A stretch of 18,046 nucleotides of DNA from CAZFXZ01 sp964523165. GTDB taxonomy: Bacteria; Patescibacteriota; Patescibacteriia; JACRDY01. Made by a program: the position numbers and the translations under genes. Below are positions 5,496-13,896 of this stretch, one piece after another. Position 1 is the first letter of the stretch, and every line of letters starts with the position of its first letter. The notes under the pieces were generated by a model. That model saw nothing but the letters and a program-made list of their open reading frames with translations. It did not search any database and was not told the origin of the DNA. The stretch is taken from the NCBI GenBank assembly GCA_964523165.1, contig CAZFXZ010000013.1:1-18046 (forward strand), read 5' to 3'.

Positions 5496-6498
5496 TTATC
5501 CGCCGCGGCGTGGGGGAGTGGCTAGATATTTGGAACGTTTGGTCAATTATTTGCCAGTCGATAAGGTTGTAGTTTGCCAGCCCACAACTTGGAATTTATG
5601 GCCTAAGTGGTTGCCTTTCTTTTGGCAAATTTATCACCAGATTAAAAAAAATAATATTCAAATGCTTTGGGCGGCCCAACCCTTACCGGTCGGCACCGTC
5701 GTTAGGTTGTTAAGTAAATTTTTAAAGATCCCGTATATCGTCAACACTCATGGCTTGGATGTCAGTCGACCATTGTTGAGAGGTGGGCGCAAAAAAGCAA
5801 TGTTAAAAAAAGTCTTGCAGTCAGCCAGTATCGTGACCGTCAATAGTCACTTTACTAAAAAATTGGTTTTGGCTTGCGGTGTTGAGGAAAATAAAATAGT
5901 TTTTATTTATCCTTGCCCAGATCAATTAACTAGTCAATCGTTGTCGATCGTCCCGTCGGCCGATAAAATCATTTTAACTGTCGGACGCCTGATCGAGCGT
6001 AAGGGGGTTGACCTGACTTTAAAAGCTTTAGCTTTGCTAAAACAGCCTTATCGCTATATTGTGGTTGGCGATGGTCCGTATCGTCAGAATTTGTTACAAT
6101 TGACTCAGCAATTAGGTTTGACCGATAAAGTGATTTTTGCCGGCCAAGTTAGTGATGATGAGTTGGACAATTATTATCGCCAAGCTAGTATTTTTGTCAT
6201 GCCGGCTCGACAAATCACTGACGATGTGGAAGGTTTCGGGCTGGTTTTTTTGGAGGCCGGTCGTTATGGTTTGCCAGTTATTGGTGGGCAAAGTGGTGGT
6301 CAAGCTGATGCTGTAGTCGATGGGCAGACTGGTTATTTGGTCGATCCTCACGACCCTGTCGAGCTGGCTGAGAAAATAAAATTATTATTAAATGATGAAA
6401 CTTTGGCCCGACAAATGGGAGCGGCTGGTCAAGCTAGGGTTAAGAAAAATTTTCTTTGGTCAGAACAAGCAGCTAAACTAGAAAAAATATTATCTTAA
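5467..6498 (+). CDS. GT4-family glycosyltransferase
   Basis: The 343-residue product is a cytoplasmic GT-B fold enzyme that transfers a sugar from a nucleotide donor onto a glycan intermediate. The start at 5467, inside the flippase gene, is kept because it supplies the first strand and glycine loop LLVTIDYPPRRGGVARYLER (residues 5-24). Further motifs: PYIVNTHGLDV (89-99), VNSHFTKKLV (125-134), TVGRLIERKGVDL (171-183) with Arg174 and Lys179 in the usual phosphate-contacting places, VVGDGPYR (199-206), and the EX7E pair Glu255/Glu263 in EGFGLVFLE. It resembles PimB/WbpY-type retaining mannosyl- or glucosyltransferases; the sugar cannot be told. The gene runs into the next one with a 2-base gap. 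Confidence 0.9.
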   Translation: MNKTLLVTIDYPPRRGGVARYLERLVNYLPVDKVVVCQPTTWNLWPKWLPFFWQIYHQIKKNNIQMLWAAQPLPVGTVVRLLSKFLKIPYIVNTHGLDVSRPLLRGGRKKAMLKKVLQSASIVTVNSHFTKKLVLACGVEENKIVFIYPCPDQLTSQSLSIVPSADKIILTVGRLIERKGVDLTLKALALLKQPYRYIVVGDGPYRQNLLQLTQQLGLTDKVIFAGQVSDDELDNYYRQASIFVMPARQITDDVEGFGLVFLEAGRYGLPVIGGQSGGQADAVVDGQTGYLVDPHDPVELAEKIKLLLNDETLARQMGAAGQARVKKNFLWSEQAAKLEKILS

Positions 6499-6500
6499 AC

Positions 6501-7706
6501 ATGCCCGACAACAACCAACAAATCGACATTATCATGTTTGCCATGTCACATTATACCGACTGGCAAAAAGGTCGTGTCAATCGCAATTATCATATAGTTG
6601 AGCAATTGCAGCTCGACAATCGCGTGCGCAAAATCGTCATGGTGGATTTTTTGCCTTTTTCTTGGCGTAAGGCAGCCAAAATTTATAAAGAAAATATTAT
6701 CACCGGCATGAAAGATGCTGATATTATTTATGGTGATCTGACCAGCTCTTGTCATCAGATCAACAACAAACTTTATGTTTATTCGACAATTGATTCAATT
6801 TATTCACAAAAAACTGTCGTCAAAGAATTGTACAAAATAGTTAAAAGCTTGCAATTAAAAAATATTGTTTTCTGGTCTTACAATCCTTTGATGACTGTTA
6901 GTTTGGAAGATTTGGGTCGACAAACCTTTGGCCATAAAGTTTTTGTCTTTGATGCTGTCGACAATTGGCTCGAACACCCGGCTTTCGCTAAACAAAAAAA
7001 TAAACTTCGCATCGGCTACGAGCTGGTTCGTCGCGATGCCGATATTATTTTTACCGTTTCGGAAAGATTGCAAAATACGCTGTTTGCTGGTTTGGACAAA
7101 GTTTATTGGGTGCCCAACGGTATTGATATCAGACACTTTGCCCCAGCGGCTAGTTGGTCAATGCCCACCGAGTTAAAAAATCTGCCCCGGCCGATCATCG
7201 GTTATCATGGCGTCATAGAACAACGCGTTGATTTAGATTTGGTGGCCAAAATTGCTCAACAACGCCCGGATTGGTCAATTGTTTTGATTGGAGCTGGGAT
7301 TTGGCATCGACATCGGGCGGCCGTGATCAAAAAACTGGCCAGTTTTAAAAACGTTAAAATTATTGATTTTATTTCTTATCAAAAACTCCCACCATATGTT
7401 TGGAGTTTTGATGTGGCTTTTGTCCCACACCAAGTCAATGATTTTACGCAATCGATGAACCCGATGAAACTTTATGAATATATGGCGGCCGGTAAACCGA
7501 TCGTGACAACTCCGATCAGTGGCAGTGAAACCTTTGGTGATTTGTTGGTCACGGCCACCAAGCCGGAGCAATTTATCCAAGCCATTGACAGTCAATTAAA
7601 AAATGATACACCACAAAAACAACAATTACGCTTGGAGGCCATTGCCGATGACGCTTGGCATAGTCGAGTGGAAATGATGATGAGGTTCGTCAGTAAAAAA
7701 CTATGA
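6501..7706 (+). CDS. GT4/GT1-like glycosyltransferase
   Basis: The 401-residue product is a GT-B type glycosyltransferase more divergent than its neighbour. The C-terminal nucleotide-sugar domain is recognisable: FDAVDNW (150-156), VSERLQ (186-191), VPNGIDIRHF (204-213), PIIGYHGVI (231-239), DWSIVLIGAG (257-266), and SMNPMKLYEYMAAGKPIV (318-335). In that last motif Glu326 corresponds to a conserved glutamate of the GT4 family. The N-terminal half is poorly conserved. It is similar in layout to enzymes annotated as teichuronic acid or capsule glycosyltransferases; donor and acceptor are unknown. It ends in TGA, overlapping the next start as ATGA, which shows UGA read as stop and suggests translational coupling. 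Confidence 0.85.
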   Translation: MPDNNQQIDIIMFAMSHYTDWQKGRVNRNYHIVEQLQLDNRVRKIVMVDFLPFSWRKAAKIYKENIITGMKDADIIYGDLTSSCHQINNKLYVYSTIDSIYSQKTVVKELYKIVKSLQLKNIVFWSYNPLMTVSLEDLGRQTFGHKVFVFDAVDNWLEHPAFAKQKNKLRIGYELVRRDADIIFTVSERLQNTLFAGLDKVYWVPNGIDIRHFAPAASWSMPTELKNLPRPIIGYHGVIEQRVDLDLVAKIAQQRPDWSIVLIGAGIWHRHRAAVIKKLASFKNVKIIDFISYQKLPPYVWSFDVAFVPHQVNDFTQSMNPMKLYEYMAAGKPIVTTPISGSETFGDLLVTATKPEQFIQAIDSQLKNDTPQKQQLRLEAIADDAWHSRVEMMMRFVSKKL

Positions 7707-8398
7707 GCCAAATTTCCATTGTTATCCCATGCTTTAATGAAGCCGATTGTTTGGGTCAAACGCTAAAAGAGGTAGCGAATTTTTTTAATCAACAAAAAAT
7801 TAGTTATGAAATTATAGTGGTTGATGATGGCTCGACTGATCAAACAGTCAGTATCGCTCAGCAGTTTGGGGCGTTGGTACTGCTCAATGATGGTAATCGC
7901 GGCAAGGGCTATAGTGTCCGGCGCGGATTTTTAGCTAGTCGGGGTGATTTTGTTTTGTTAACTGACGCTGACTTATCAACCCCGATCAGTGAATTACCAA
8001 AATTGGCAGCCGTCGATAAACCTATCGCCATTGGTTCGCGAGCGGTCAGCCGAGCTCGAGTCACAGTCAGCCAAAATTGGTTAAAAAGACTTATTGGTCG
8101 GGCTGGTAATTTTATCATTCGTTTAATTTTGGGCCTATCGATCAAAGACACGCAATGTGGTTTCAAACTTTTTGATCGCAGTAAATCTTTGATCTTATTT
8201 GAACGACAAAAATTAAACGGCTGGGGCTTTGATTTTGAGATTTTATTTTTAGCTCGACAGCAGGGCTTATCAGTGGCTGAAGTCGGAGTGTTGTGGGCCA
8301 ACAACCCGACCACAACGGTAACTTGGCAGGGTTACATTAAAACTTTACTTGAAGTCTTATTGGTGCGCTGGTATTATTTTACCAAACAATATAATTAA
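7703..8398 (+). CDS. GT2 glycosyltransferase, Alg5/DPM-like
   Basis: The 231-residue product is a GT-A fold family 2 enzyme, likely making a polyprenyl-phosphate sugar. It starts with the hallmark SIVIPCFNEADCL (5-17) and IIVVDDGSTDQT (37-48), then NRGKGYSVRRGF (65-76), the metal-binding DAD in LLTDADLSTPI (85-95), GSR (111-113) and DTQCGFKLF (149-157). The DLSTP and DTQCGFK combination is typical of dolichyl-phosphate beta-glucosyltransferase (Alg5)-like proteins, which use undecaprenyl phosphate in bacteria. No C-terminal membrane helices are present. Such an enzyme could supply a membrane-linked sugar donor for side-branch glycosylation; that role is inferred. It overlaps the preceding gene by 4 bases, and the next gene starts 2 bases after its stop. 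Confidence 0.9.
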   Translation: MSQISIVIPCFNEADCLGQTLKEVANFFNQQKISYEIIVVDDGSTDQTVSIAQQFGALVLLNDGNRGKGYSVRRGFLASRGDFVLLTDADLSTPISELPKLAAVDKPIAIGSRAVSRARVTVSQNWLKRLIGRAGNFIIRLILGLSIKDTQCGFKLFDRSKSLILFERQKLNGWGFDFEILFLARQQGLSVAEVGVLWANNPTTTVTWQGYIKTLLEVLLVRWYYFTKQYN

Positions 8399-8400
8399 AT

Positions 8401-9264
8401 ATGGATTTGAGCGTGATCATTGTTAATTGGAACACTCGAGATTTACTGCAACTTTGTTTGTCGAGTTGTTTGGTCGGACAAACTGGTCTAGACTATGAAA
8501 TTATTGTCATTGACAATGGCTCGGTCGATGGTAGTGCGGCTATGGTTAATGATAAATTTCCTCAAGTCAAATTGATTCGCAATCAACACAACTTGGGATT
8601 TTGCGCCGCCAATAATCAAGGTTTGCGTTTAGCGCAGAGTCGTTATGTCTTGCTCTTAAACTCCGACACCCAAGTCTGGCCGCAAACTTTTTCTAAGCTG
8701 GTCAAATATGCCGACAGCCAACCACGTTCGGGTGTAATTGGTTGCCATTTGGTTAATCCTGACGGTAGTGATCAATGGTCGGTCAGGCGTTTTCCTCAAG
8801 TCATAGACCAAATAATTATTTTGACCAAGCTGGCTAATTTTTGGCCAAAGTTGCTAAATCGTTATTTGATGGCTGATTTTGATTATCGGCAAGCCAACAA
8901 CGTTGATCAAGTCATGGGCGCGGCCATGCTGATTCGTCAAGAGGTTTTATCAGACATTGGTTTGTTGGATGAAAGATTTTGGTCGTGGTTTGAAGATGTT
9001 GATTTTTGTTATCGAGCGCGAGCGGCCGATTGGTTAGTCAGCTATACACCTAGTGCTACGATCCGTCACGATAAAGGTCAAAGTTTTGCTCAGCATCAAT
9101 CCTTGACCAAGCAAAAAATTTGGTTGAAAAGTCTGTGGTATTATTTGACTAAACATCACTCACCCTTAGCTCGTATTGTCGTCGCCCCGTTTGCCGTTTT
9201 AAGCTTAGGTTTGGCGGCTGGTGTCGGCTGGTTTGGCTGGCGCAAAAAAAATCAACAACTCTAA
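8401..9264 (+). CDS. GT2 glycosyltransferase, rhamnosyltransferase (WbbL/RfbF)-like
   Basis: The 287-residue product is an inverting GT-A family 2 enzyme. Motifs: SVIIVNWNTRDLL (4-16), IIVIDNGSVDGS (34-45), HNLGFCAANNQGL (63-75), the NSD metal-binding site (87-89), VMGAAMLIRQ (171-180) and the catalytic-region FWSWFEDVDFCYRA (193-206). These are characteristic of the group that includes rhamnosyltransferase WbbL and mycobacterial GlfT1-like enzymes, so rhamnose is a reasonable guess but not proven. Residues about 256-280 are hydrophobic and followed by RKK, suggesting one C-terminal membrane anchor. The stop codon overlaps the next gene's ATG by one base (TAATG), so coupling with it is likely. 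Confidence 0.9.
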   Translation: MDLSVIIVNWNTRDLLQLCLSSCLVGQTGLDYEIIVIDNGSVDGSAAMVNDKFPQVKLIRNQHNLGFCAANNQGLRLAQSRYVLLLNSDTQVWPQTFSKLVKYADSQPRSGVIGCHLVNPDGSDQWSVRRFPQVIDQIIILTKLANFWPKLLNRYLMADFDYRQANNVDQVMGAAMLIRQEVLSDIGLLDERFWSWFEDVDFCYRARAADWLVSYTPSATIRHDKGQSFAQHQSLTKQKIWLKSLWYYLTKHHSPLARIVVAPFAVLSLGLAAGVGWFGWRKKNQQL

Positions 9265-10724
9265 TGTTGGCATTAAACAAAAAAGTCATTTTACTGACGA
9301 TGCTAGCCATGCTAGGCCTGACCTTGGTTTCGGGACTAAATTATTTTTGGCCAGCCCTCGGTAATATAAGCTTTTGGTGTATAGCCCTTATAATCACGGC
9401 TATAAGCCTCAAAAACCTCAAATGGGGGCTATTTTTGGCCTTAGGTGAGCTATTTTATGGCTCGGTTGGACGGTTGTTGGCTTGGCCGGCCGGGACCGAC
9501 CACAGCTTATTGTCTGGACGCATAATTATTTGGTTGGTAATTTTATTAGTTTGGTTTTTATATTTAGTGTTTAGTAAAAATTATCGCTCATTAGCCAAAA
9601 CAAAAATCATGGCGGTGTGGCAAAATTATGGCTGGTGGCTAGTAGCTTTTTTGGCTGTTATTGTTTGGGGGATGGCCCGCGGTTGGTTGTCGGGTCTTGA
9701 TAGCCAAGCCATTATCGCCGACGCCAATGGTTGGTGGTATTTTGCTTTACTGGGTCCTTTAGTCACGACCCTGGATCGCACTGATCGCCAAACGGTTTTT
9801 AATATCTTGATTGGCAGTACATTGGCCACGGCGGTTTTGACCCTTGGTTTGTTTGTGGCTTTTAGTTTGGATCAAAACTTAGCCGCCACGTTTTATCCGT
9901 GGTTACGTGATTTGCGGACCGGTGAGGCCACGTTTATTAATCACAGTTTTTGGCGGATATTTTTACCGAGTCAATTTTATGTGGCCATCAGCTTGTTGAT
10001 CAGTTGGTCGATGTTTGTTGATTATTATCGTGGCGGTTGGCACAAAACAGCCTACGTTTGGTTGATGATTTTTAGCCTAACTACATTGGTTGTTTACTTG
10101 TCATTGTCGCGGACGTTTTGGTTGGCTTTGGGTTGTGGTTTATTGATCATGGCCGGTTATTATGTCGGGAGTAAAAAAATAAATTATCGACAATTTTTTA
10201 AATTTGGTTTATTGGCCATAACTATTGCCGTGACGGAGGTTATCTTGGTTGGTTGGTTTGTTGGTTTTGGCGTCGGACCAGACCTCAATGCTCGTTTGAC
10301 CGATTTGGCCGAGCCAGCCGCTTCAAGCCGACTTCATCAACTCCCTCCGTTGTATGAAAAAATAGCGGCCCGACCACTCGGTGGTTGGGGTTTTGGCCAG
10401 ACCATTACTTACCAAAGTTTTGATCCTTTGATATTAAATCTTTATCCCGATGGTTTGTACACGACTTTTACTTCCGAATGGGGTTACTTGGACATGCTGA
10501 TGAAGTTTGGAATATTGGGCGTACTGATTTATGGTTGGGGGCTTGTTTGTCTGACAAAAACTTTGTGGCGCGGCGATGATCTGGATCGACTGATTTTTAT
10601 CAGCCTGATATTTGTAATCATTTGCCACATTTTTTCGCCATATCTAAATCATCCCTTGGGCTTGGGCTACCTGGCTTTACTGTTGACTTTAGCGCCTTGG
10701 CCCCAACGGTCGGTGACCGCGTAA
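9264..10724 (+). CDS. O-antigen ligase/polymerase family membrane protein
   Basis: The 486-residue product is hydrophobic, with about 10-12 likely membrane helices, and belongs to the Wzy/WaaL (O-antigen ligase) superfamily. It would polymerise or attach the lipid-linked repeat units made by the upstream enzymes on the outer face of the membrane. The family signatures are LSLSRTFWLALGCGLL (279-294) and the periplasmic-loop motif RLHQLPPLYEKIAARP (356-371) followed by LGGWGFG (372-378). A long loop between the central helices (about 336-420) is as expected. I cannot separate polymerase from ligase by sequence. Its last 36 bases overlap the convergent fmt gene, and no terminator separates them. 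Confidence 0.87.
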   Translation: MLALNKKVILLTMLAMLGLTLVSGLNYFWPALGNISFWCIALIITAISLKNLKWGLFLALGELFYGSVGRLLAWPAGTDHSLLSGRIIIWLVILLVWFLYLVFSKNYRSLAKTKIMAVWQNYGWWLVAFLAVIVWGMARGWLSGLDSQAIIADANGWWYFALLGPLVTTLDRTDRQTVFNILIGSTLATAVLTLGLFVAFSLDQNLAATFYPWLRDLRTGEATFINHSFWRIFLPSQFYVAISLLISWSMFVDYYRGGWHKTAYVWLMIFSLTTLVVYLSLSRTFWLALGCGLLIMAGYYVGSKKINYRQFFKFGLLAITIAVTEVILVGWFVGFGVGPDLNARLTDLAEPAASSRLHQLPPLYEKIAARPLGGWGFGQTITYQSFDPLILNLYPDGLYTTFTSEWGYLDMLMKFGILGVLIYGWGLVCLTKTLWRGDDLDRLIFISLIFVIICHIFSPYLNHPLGLGYLALLLTLAPWPQRSVTA

Positions 10725-11555
10725 ATAATCAGTATAAAACATGGGCGATTTGCCGGCCGGTTGAACCTTCTCGATGACTAACTCATTGTTCAAAAGGCTG
10801 GTTTTTAATATTTTGACACGTTGACCGTCAATTGACGTCCAAGCACCCGGCTCGGGGTTGAAGGCTCGGACCTGACAATCAATTTCAAAGGGACTGCGTT
10901 GCCAGTCGATTTGACCATCATCGGTCGTAATTTTTTTGGTAAAAGTCGCAAAACTTTCAGTTTGGGCTTGGGGTAGTAATTGCCCCGACAAATAATCCGG
11001 TAAAATATTAATCAGCAAATCGGCGCCCTCGCAAGCTAAATTGTAACTTAAACTTTGACTATCATCATCGGCAATGATCTCGATTGGACGTTGACCAACG
11101 ATTGGGCCGTGATCGATTTGCTCATCGAGGACGATAATCGTCACGCCAGTTTGGGCGTCGCCATTTAAAATGGCCGTTTGAATTGGTGCTGGACCGCGGT
11201 ATTTTGGCAAGAGAGAAGGGTGGATATTTAGAACTCCGTGGGCTAAATTATTTAATAAATTCTTGGGTATCAAACCACCATAAGCCACCACCACGCCAAC
11301 TTGAGCTTGGAGAGCTAATAGTTGCTCACAAACTTCGGCGGTTAATTTGTCTGGTTGGTAAATTGGTAGGCCCAATTTTTGCGCCGCCATTTTGATCGGA
11401 CTAGACGTTAAAACTTGCTGACGGCCAGTCGGGCGATCAGGTTGAGTCACCACGCCAACCACTTGTGCTCCGGCCTTGATTAGTGCTTCCAAAGCCGGCA
11501 CGGCAAAAACTGGCGTGCCAAAAAACAAAATCTTTTTATCTTTAAGCGTTGCCAT
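10689..11555 (-). CDS. fmt: Methionyl-tRNA formyltransferase
   Basis: Fmt formylates Met-tRNAfMet using 10-formyltetrahydrofolate for translation initiation. The 288-residue product has the N-terminal Rossmann domain with ILFFGTPVFAVPALEAL (9-25), the folate-site motif IHPSLLPKYRGPAPIQ (111-126), and catalytic Asn110, His112 and Asp148, spaced as N108/H110/D146 in E. coli. The C-terminal OB-like domain (about 205-288) is present but ends early, after AGKSPMFYTDYLRGHRP; E. coli Fmt has 315 residues. It is the last gene of the minus-strand operon, overlapping def by 14 bases, the classic def-fmt pair. Its 3' end overlaps the ligase gene on the other strand by 36 bases. Confidence 0.96.
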   Translation of the reverse strand: MATLKDKKILFFGTPVFAVPALEALIKAGAQVVGVVTQPDRPTGRQQVLTSSPIKMAAQKLGLPIYQPDKLTAEVCEQLLALQAQVGVVVAYGGLIPKNLLNNLAHGVLNIHPSLLPKYRGPAPIQTAILNGDAQTGVTIIVLDEQIDHGPIVGQRPIEIIADDDSQSLSYNLACEGADLLINILPDYLSGQLLPQAQTESFATFTKKITTDDGQIDWQRSPFEIDCQVRAFNPEPGAWTSIDGQRVKILKTSLLNNELVIEKVQPAGKSPMFYTDYLRGHRPLGPRR

Positions 11556-12021
11556 GTGAATCTTGACCGGCAGTTTGTTTGATCATCTTGTCGGTGAATA
11601 ACAGGCCGTTGATATGATCGTTTTCGTGACAAATTACCCGAGCCAGTAAACCCTTGGCTCGCAAACGGCGACTTTTACCGGTCCGATCGGTGTAAATTAA
11701 AATTAATGATTTTGGTCTTTTAACCAAACCGTAAACCCCGGGAATAGACAGACAACCTTCTTCACCAACCTCACTACCAAAAGAGCGCCATAATATTTTG
11801 GGATTAATAAAAACTTCCGGGCCGTCTTGGGTGTCGACAACAAAAACTCTGATCAATCTAGCGACTTGGACGGCGGCAATGCCAATCCCGTCGGCCGTTT
11901 TCATCATACCAATCAACTCGTCAATGAAATCTTGAAAATCAGTCTGAGTGATCTGCGTGCTGGGTACGGGCGTGGAGCGTTGACGCAATTTAGGATCTGG
12001 GATGGTGATAATATTTAACAT
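11542..12021 (-). CDS. def: Peptide deformylase
   Basis: This metalloenzyme removes the formyl group from new proteins. The 159-residue product carries all three signature motifs: GIGIAAVQV (45-53; canonical GxGLAAxQ), EEGCLSIPG (87-95) with metal ligand Cys90, and HENDHINGLLF (132-142) with ligands His132 and His136 and catalytic Glu133. It is close to the normal length for the family. It overlaps fmt by 14 bases and starts 2 bases after the PriA-like gene. No Shine-Dalgarno sequence precedes the ATG. Confidence 0.96.
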   Translation of the reverse strand: MLNIITIPDPKLRQRSTPVPSTQITQTDFQDFIDELIGMMKTADGIGIAAVQVARLIRVFVVDTQDGPEVFINPKILWRSFGSEVGEEGCLSIPGVYGLVKRPKSLILIYTDRTGKSRRLRAKGLLARVICHENDHINGLLFTDKMIKQTAGQDSHGNA

Positions 12022-12023
12022 AT

Positions 12024-13895
12024 TTAAGAAATGTTTTCCGGATCAATATCGATTAAGCAGTTATCGGGTAAATAATTTAAGAGCTGATTGATCTGGGCTG
12101 GGCCCTTGATAATGATCTGTTGTTGATAATAACCACGTACGAGGCTAGGAAAAGTCCATTGTGGCTGATTAATTGTAGCCGTGATTTTATCTTGTTTGGC
12201 TGATTTTGTCAATAGAAAATAAAGCTGGCGGCTGGCTTTTTGCAACTTATCTTGATTTTTGTTTTTTAATAAAATTTTAATTAATCGACCAAATGGCGGG
12301 TAAGAAAACTTTTTTCGACGAGCCAATTCGGATCGCCAAAATTCGGAGTAGTCTTGATTTTTCCAGGCTTGCCAAAAATCATTTTGATCATGCCAGGTTT
12401 GAATCGTTAGGCGATTGGTTTGACTGCCAGTCAAAGCCTGCTCTAGACGGCCGATGATTTGCCAGAGATGTTCGTGGCTACGAAATGATGGCCAATTAAG
12501 TAAATTGTCAAAAAATACCACTCCGACGGTACCAATTTGCGACCAAGGTAGGCGGCGGATAGCCTGCTCGGTCCCCAAATAAAAATCCGCCACGGCCGTG
12601 GTGGTGGTTTGTTCGTCGACGATCAACAATGTTTTTTGGGGATAAGATTTTTTTATTTCGCTGGCCAATTGGTCTAGACCACGACCAAAGGTTTTTAAAT
12701 TAACCCCTCGACATTTTGGGCAAGTGACAGGCATGTCTTGACGGTAACGACAGTGATGACAAACCAAATCGCCGCGACTATCAATTGGTAGAGTGTAGTG
12801 GCAAGTTGGACAAGTAAAAAGATGCTGACAATCTTTACAAACCAAACCAGCGGCTTGACCACGACGATTTAAAAATAAAGCCACGGCTAATTTTTTCGTC
12901 AAAGCGACATCAATGTCAGCTCGCAAGACATCACTAAGCAAATTATAGTTTTGACCGCGCGCCTGGTCGGTCAAAGATATTAGTTGTCGGTGAATTGGTT
13001 GATTGACTGATTTAATGACCGCCACCTTGTTATCATTAACGGCTTGAATAGTTTCCAATCGGGGTGTGGGGGAGACGACCACCAACGAAGCTTGGGTTTG
13101 TTCGGCCAACCACCAAGCCACGGTTCGAGCATCGTAACGCGGATTTTGATCAGATTGTTTATAGTCAAGACTTGGCTCGTCTAAAATAATGATCAACTCT
13201 AGATTTTTAAAAGGGGCTAAAACGGCTTGGCGCGTGCCGACAATATAGCGAGCTTGGCCGGTCAAAATATTTTTCCAAGTCTGAAAACGTTGATGTTTGT
13301 TGGTTTGGTCAGCCAAGACGGCAATAGTTGATTTATCTCGATCGGGGATGATTTGACCCACAGCCGGTAAATCTAAAAGTTGTGGCACTAAAATCAAAAT
13401 CTGGCCACTAGTTTGGCGGATATAGCTGGCTAGAATGCGCTGTTGTTGAGCTAAGTCATTGGTTTCTAGCCAACTTATTTTGGCCGGCAGTTTGATTTTG
13501 GTCGGTCGAGCCGTGTATTTGGCCCAAATAATTTTATGATCTATGGGTAAAGTAGTCCGCCGACGTTGCAAAAAATCTGGGATCAGAGTTTTGGCTAAGA
13601 TAGGCAAGGATTGAGCGTAGCGTTGGGCCAACCACCACAACAGTTTTTGATTGATGACTGGTATTATTAAATCCGGCTCCAAAATTTTAACAATAGGTTT
13701 GAGCTGTTTGGCGATCGAAGCGGGTGGTGCTGCATTTATGACTTCGGTTACTACGGCCTGAGTCAACTGCCGACGAAAAGGCACAATCACGACTTGGCCA
13801 GGCTTGATGATAGTCGATAAATCAGCCGGTAGGCTATAACTAAAAACCCCCAGCGATCGAGGCAGGCGTAATTTGGGGATGACATTGACGTACAT
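12024..13895 (-). CDS. priA: PriA-like protein with degenerate helicase motifs
   Basis: PriA is the DNA helicase that restarts stalled replication forks. The 623-residue product has the PriA layout: 3'-DNA-binding domain (about 1-105), helicase lobe 1 (about 135-300), zinc region with all eight cysteines (C353, C356, C362, C365, C379, C382, C392, C395) and a C-terminal domain ending in the PPFGRLIKILL region (533-543). Clear PriA hallmarks are ARYIVGTRQAVLAPFKNL (215-232), LDEPSLDYKQ (238-247), PRYDARTVA (252-260) and FLNRRGQAAGLVC (341-353). However the Walker A GxTGSGKT is missing; the aligned stretch at about 143-159 has no GKT. DEEH reads DEPS (239-242), the GTQM/KG motif V reads GTEQ with no KG (441-444), and GRAGR reads GRLEQ (482-486). 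ATP-driven unwinding looks impossible; a DNA-binding or scaffolding role is inferred. The reading frame is intact, arguing against a decaying pseudogene. Confidence 0.85.
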   Translation of the reverse strand: MYVNVIPKLRLPRSLGVFSYSLPADLSTIIKPGQVVIVPFRRQLTQAVVTEVINAAPPASIAKQLKPIVKILEPDLIIPVINQKLLWWLAQRYAQSLPILAKTLIPDFLQRRRTTLPIDHKIIWAKYTARPTKIKLPAKISWLETNDLAQQQRILASYIRQTSGQILILVPQLLDLPAVGQIIPDRDKSTIAVLADQTNKHQRFQTWKNILTGQARYIVGTRQAVLAPFKNLELIIILDEPSLDYKQSDQNPRYDARTVAWWLAEQTQASLVVVSPTPRLETIQAVNDNKVAVIKSVNQPIHRQLISLTDQARGQNYNLLSDVLRADIDVALTKKLAVALFLNRRGQAAGLVCKDCQHLFTCPTCHYTLPIDSRGDLVCHHCRYRQDMPVTCPKCRGVNLKTFGRGLDQLASEIKKSYPQKTLLIVDEQTTTTAVADFYLGTEQAIRRLPWSQIGTVGVVFFDNLLNWPSFRSHEHLWQIIGRLEQALTGSQTNRLTIQTWHDQNDFWQAWKNQDYSEFWRSELARRKKFSYPPFGRLIKILLKNKNQDKLQKASRQLYFLLTKSAKQDKITATINQPQWTFPSLVRGYYQQQIIIKGPAQINQLLNYLPDNCLIDIDPENIS

Positions 13896-13896
13896 T

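Noticed and set aside
7275..7595. 106-codon minus-strand frame inside the second GT4-like gene
   Set aside because: It is opposite conserved glycosyltransferase motifs and has no family similarity.
7704..7706. UGA recoded to glycine, as in some CPR lineages
   Set aside because: A UGA ends the 6501-7706 glycosyltransferase at the natural length just as the next gene begins, and I saw no in-frame UGA inside conserved domains.
7909..8313. 134-codon minus-strand frame inside the Alg5-like glycosyltransferase
   Set aside because: It is antisense to a well-conserved GT2 gene, has no start signals, and gives a basic, low-complexity product typical of a shadow frame.
12024..13895. Possibility that the PriA-like gene is a frameshifted pseudogene
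   Set aside because: The frame is continuous over 623 codons with domain order, zinc cysteines and C-terminal domain intact; missing motifs are substitutions, not broken reading.
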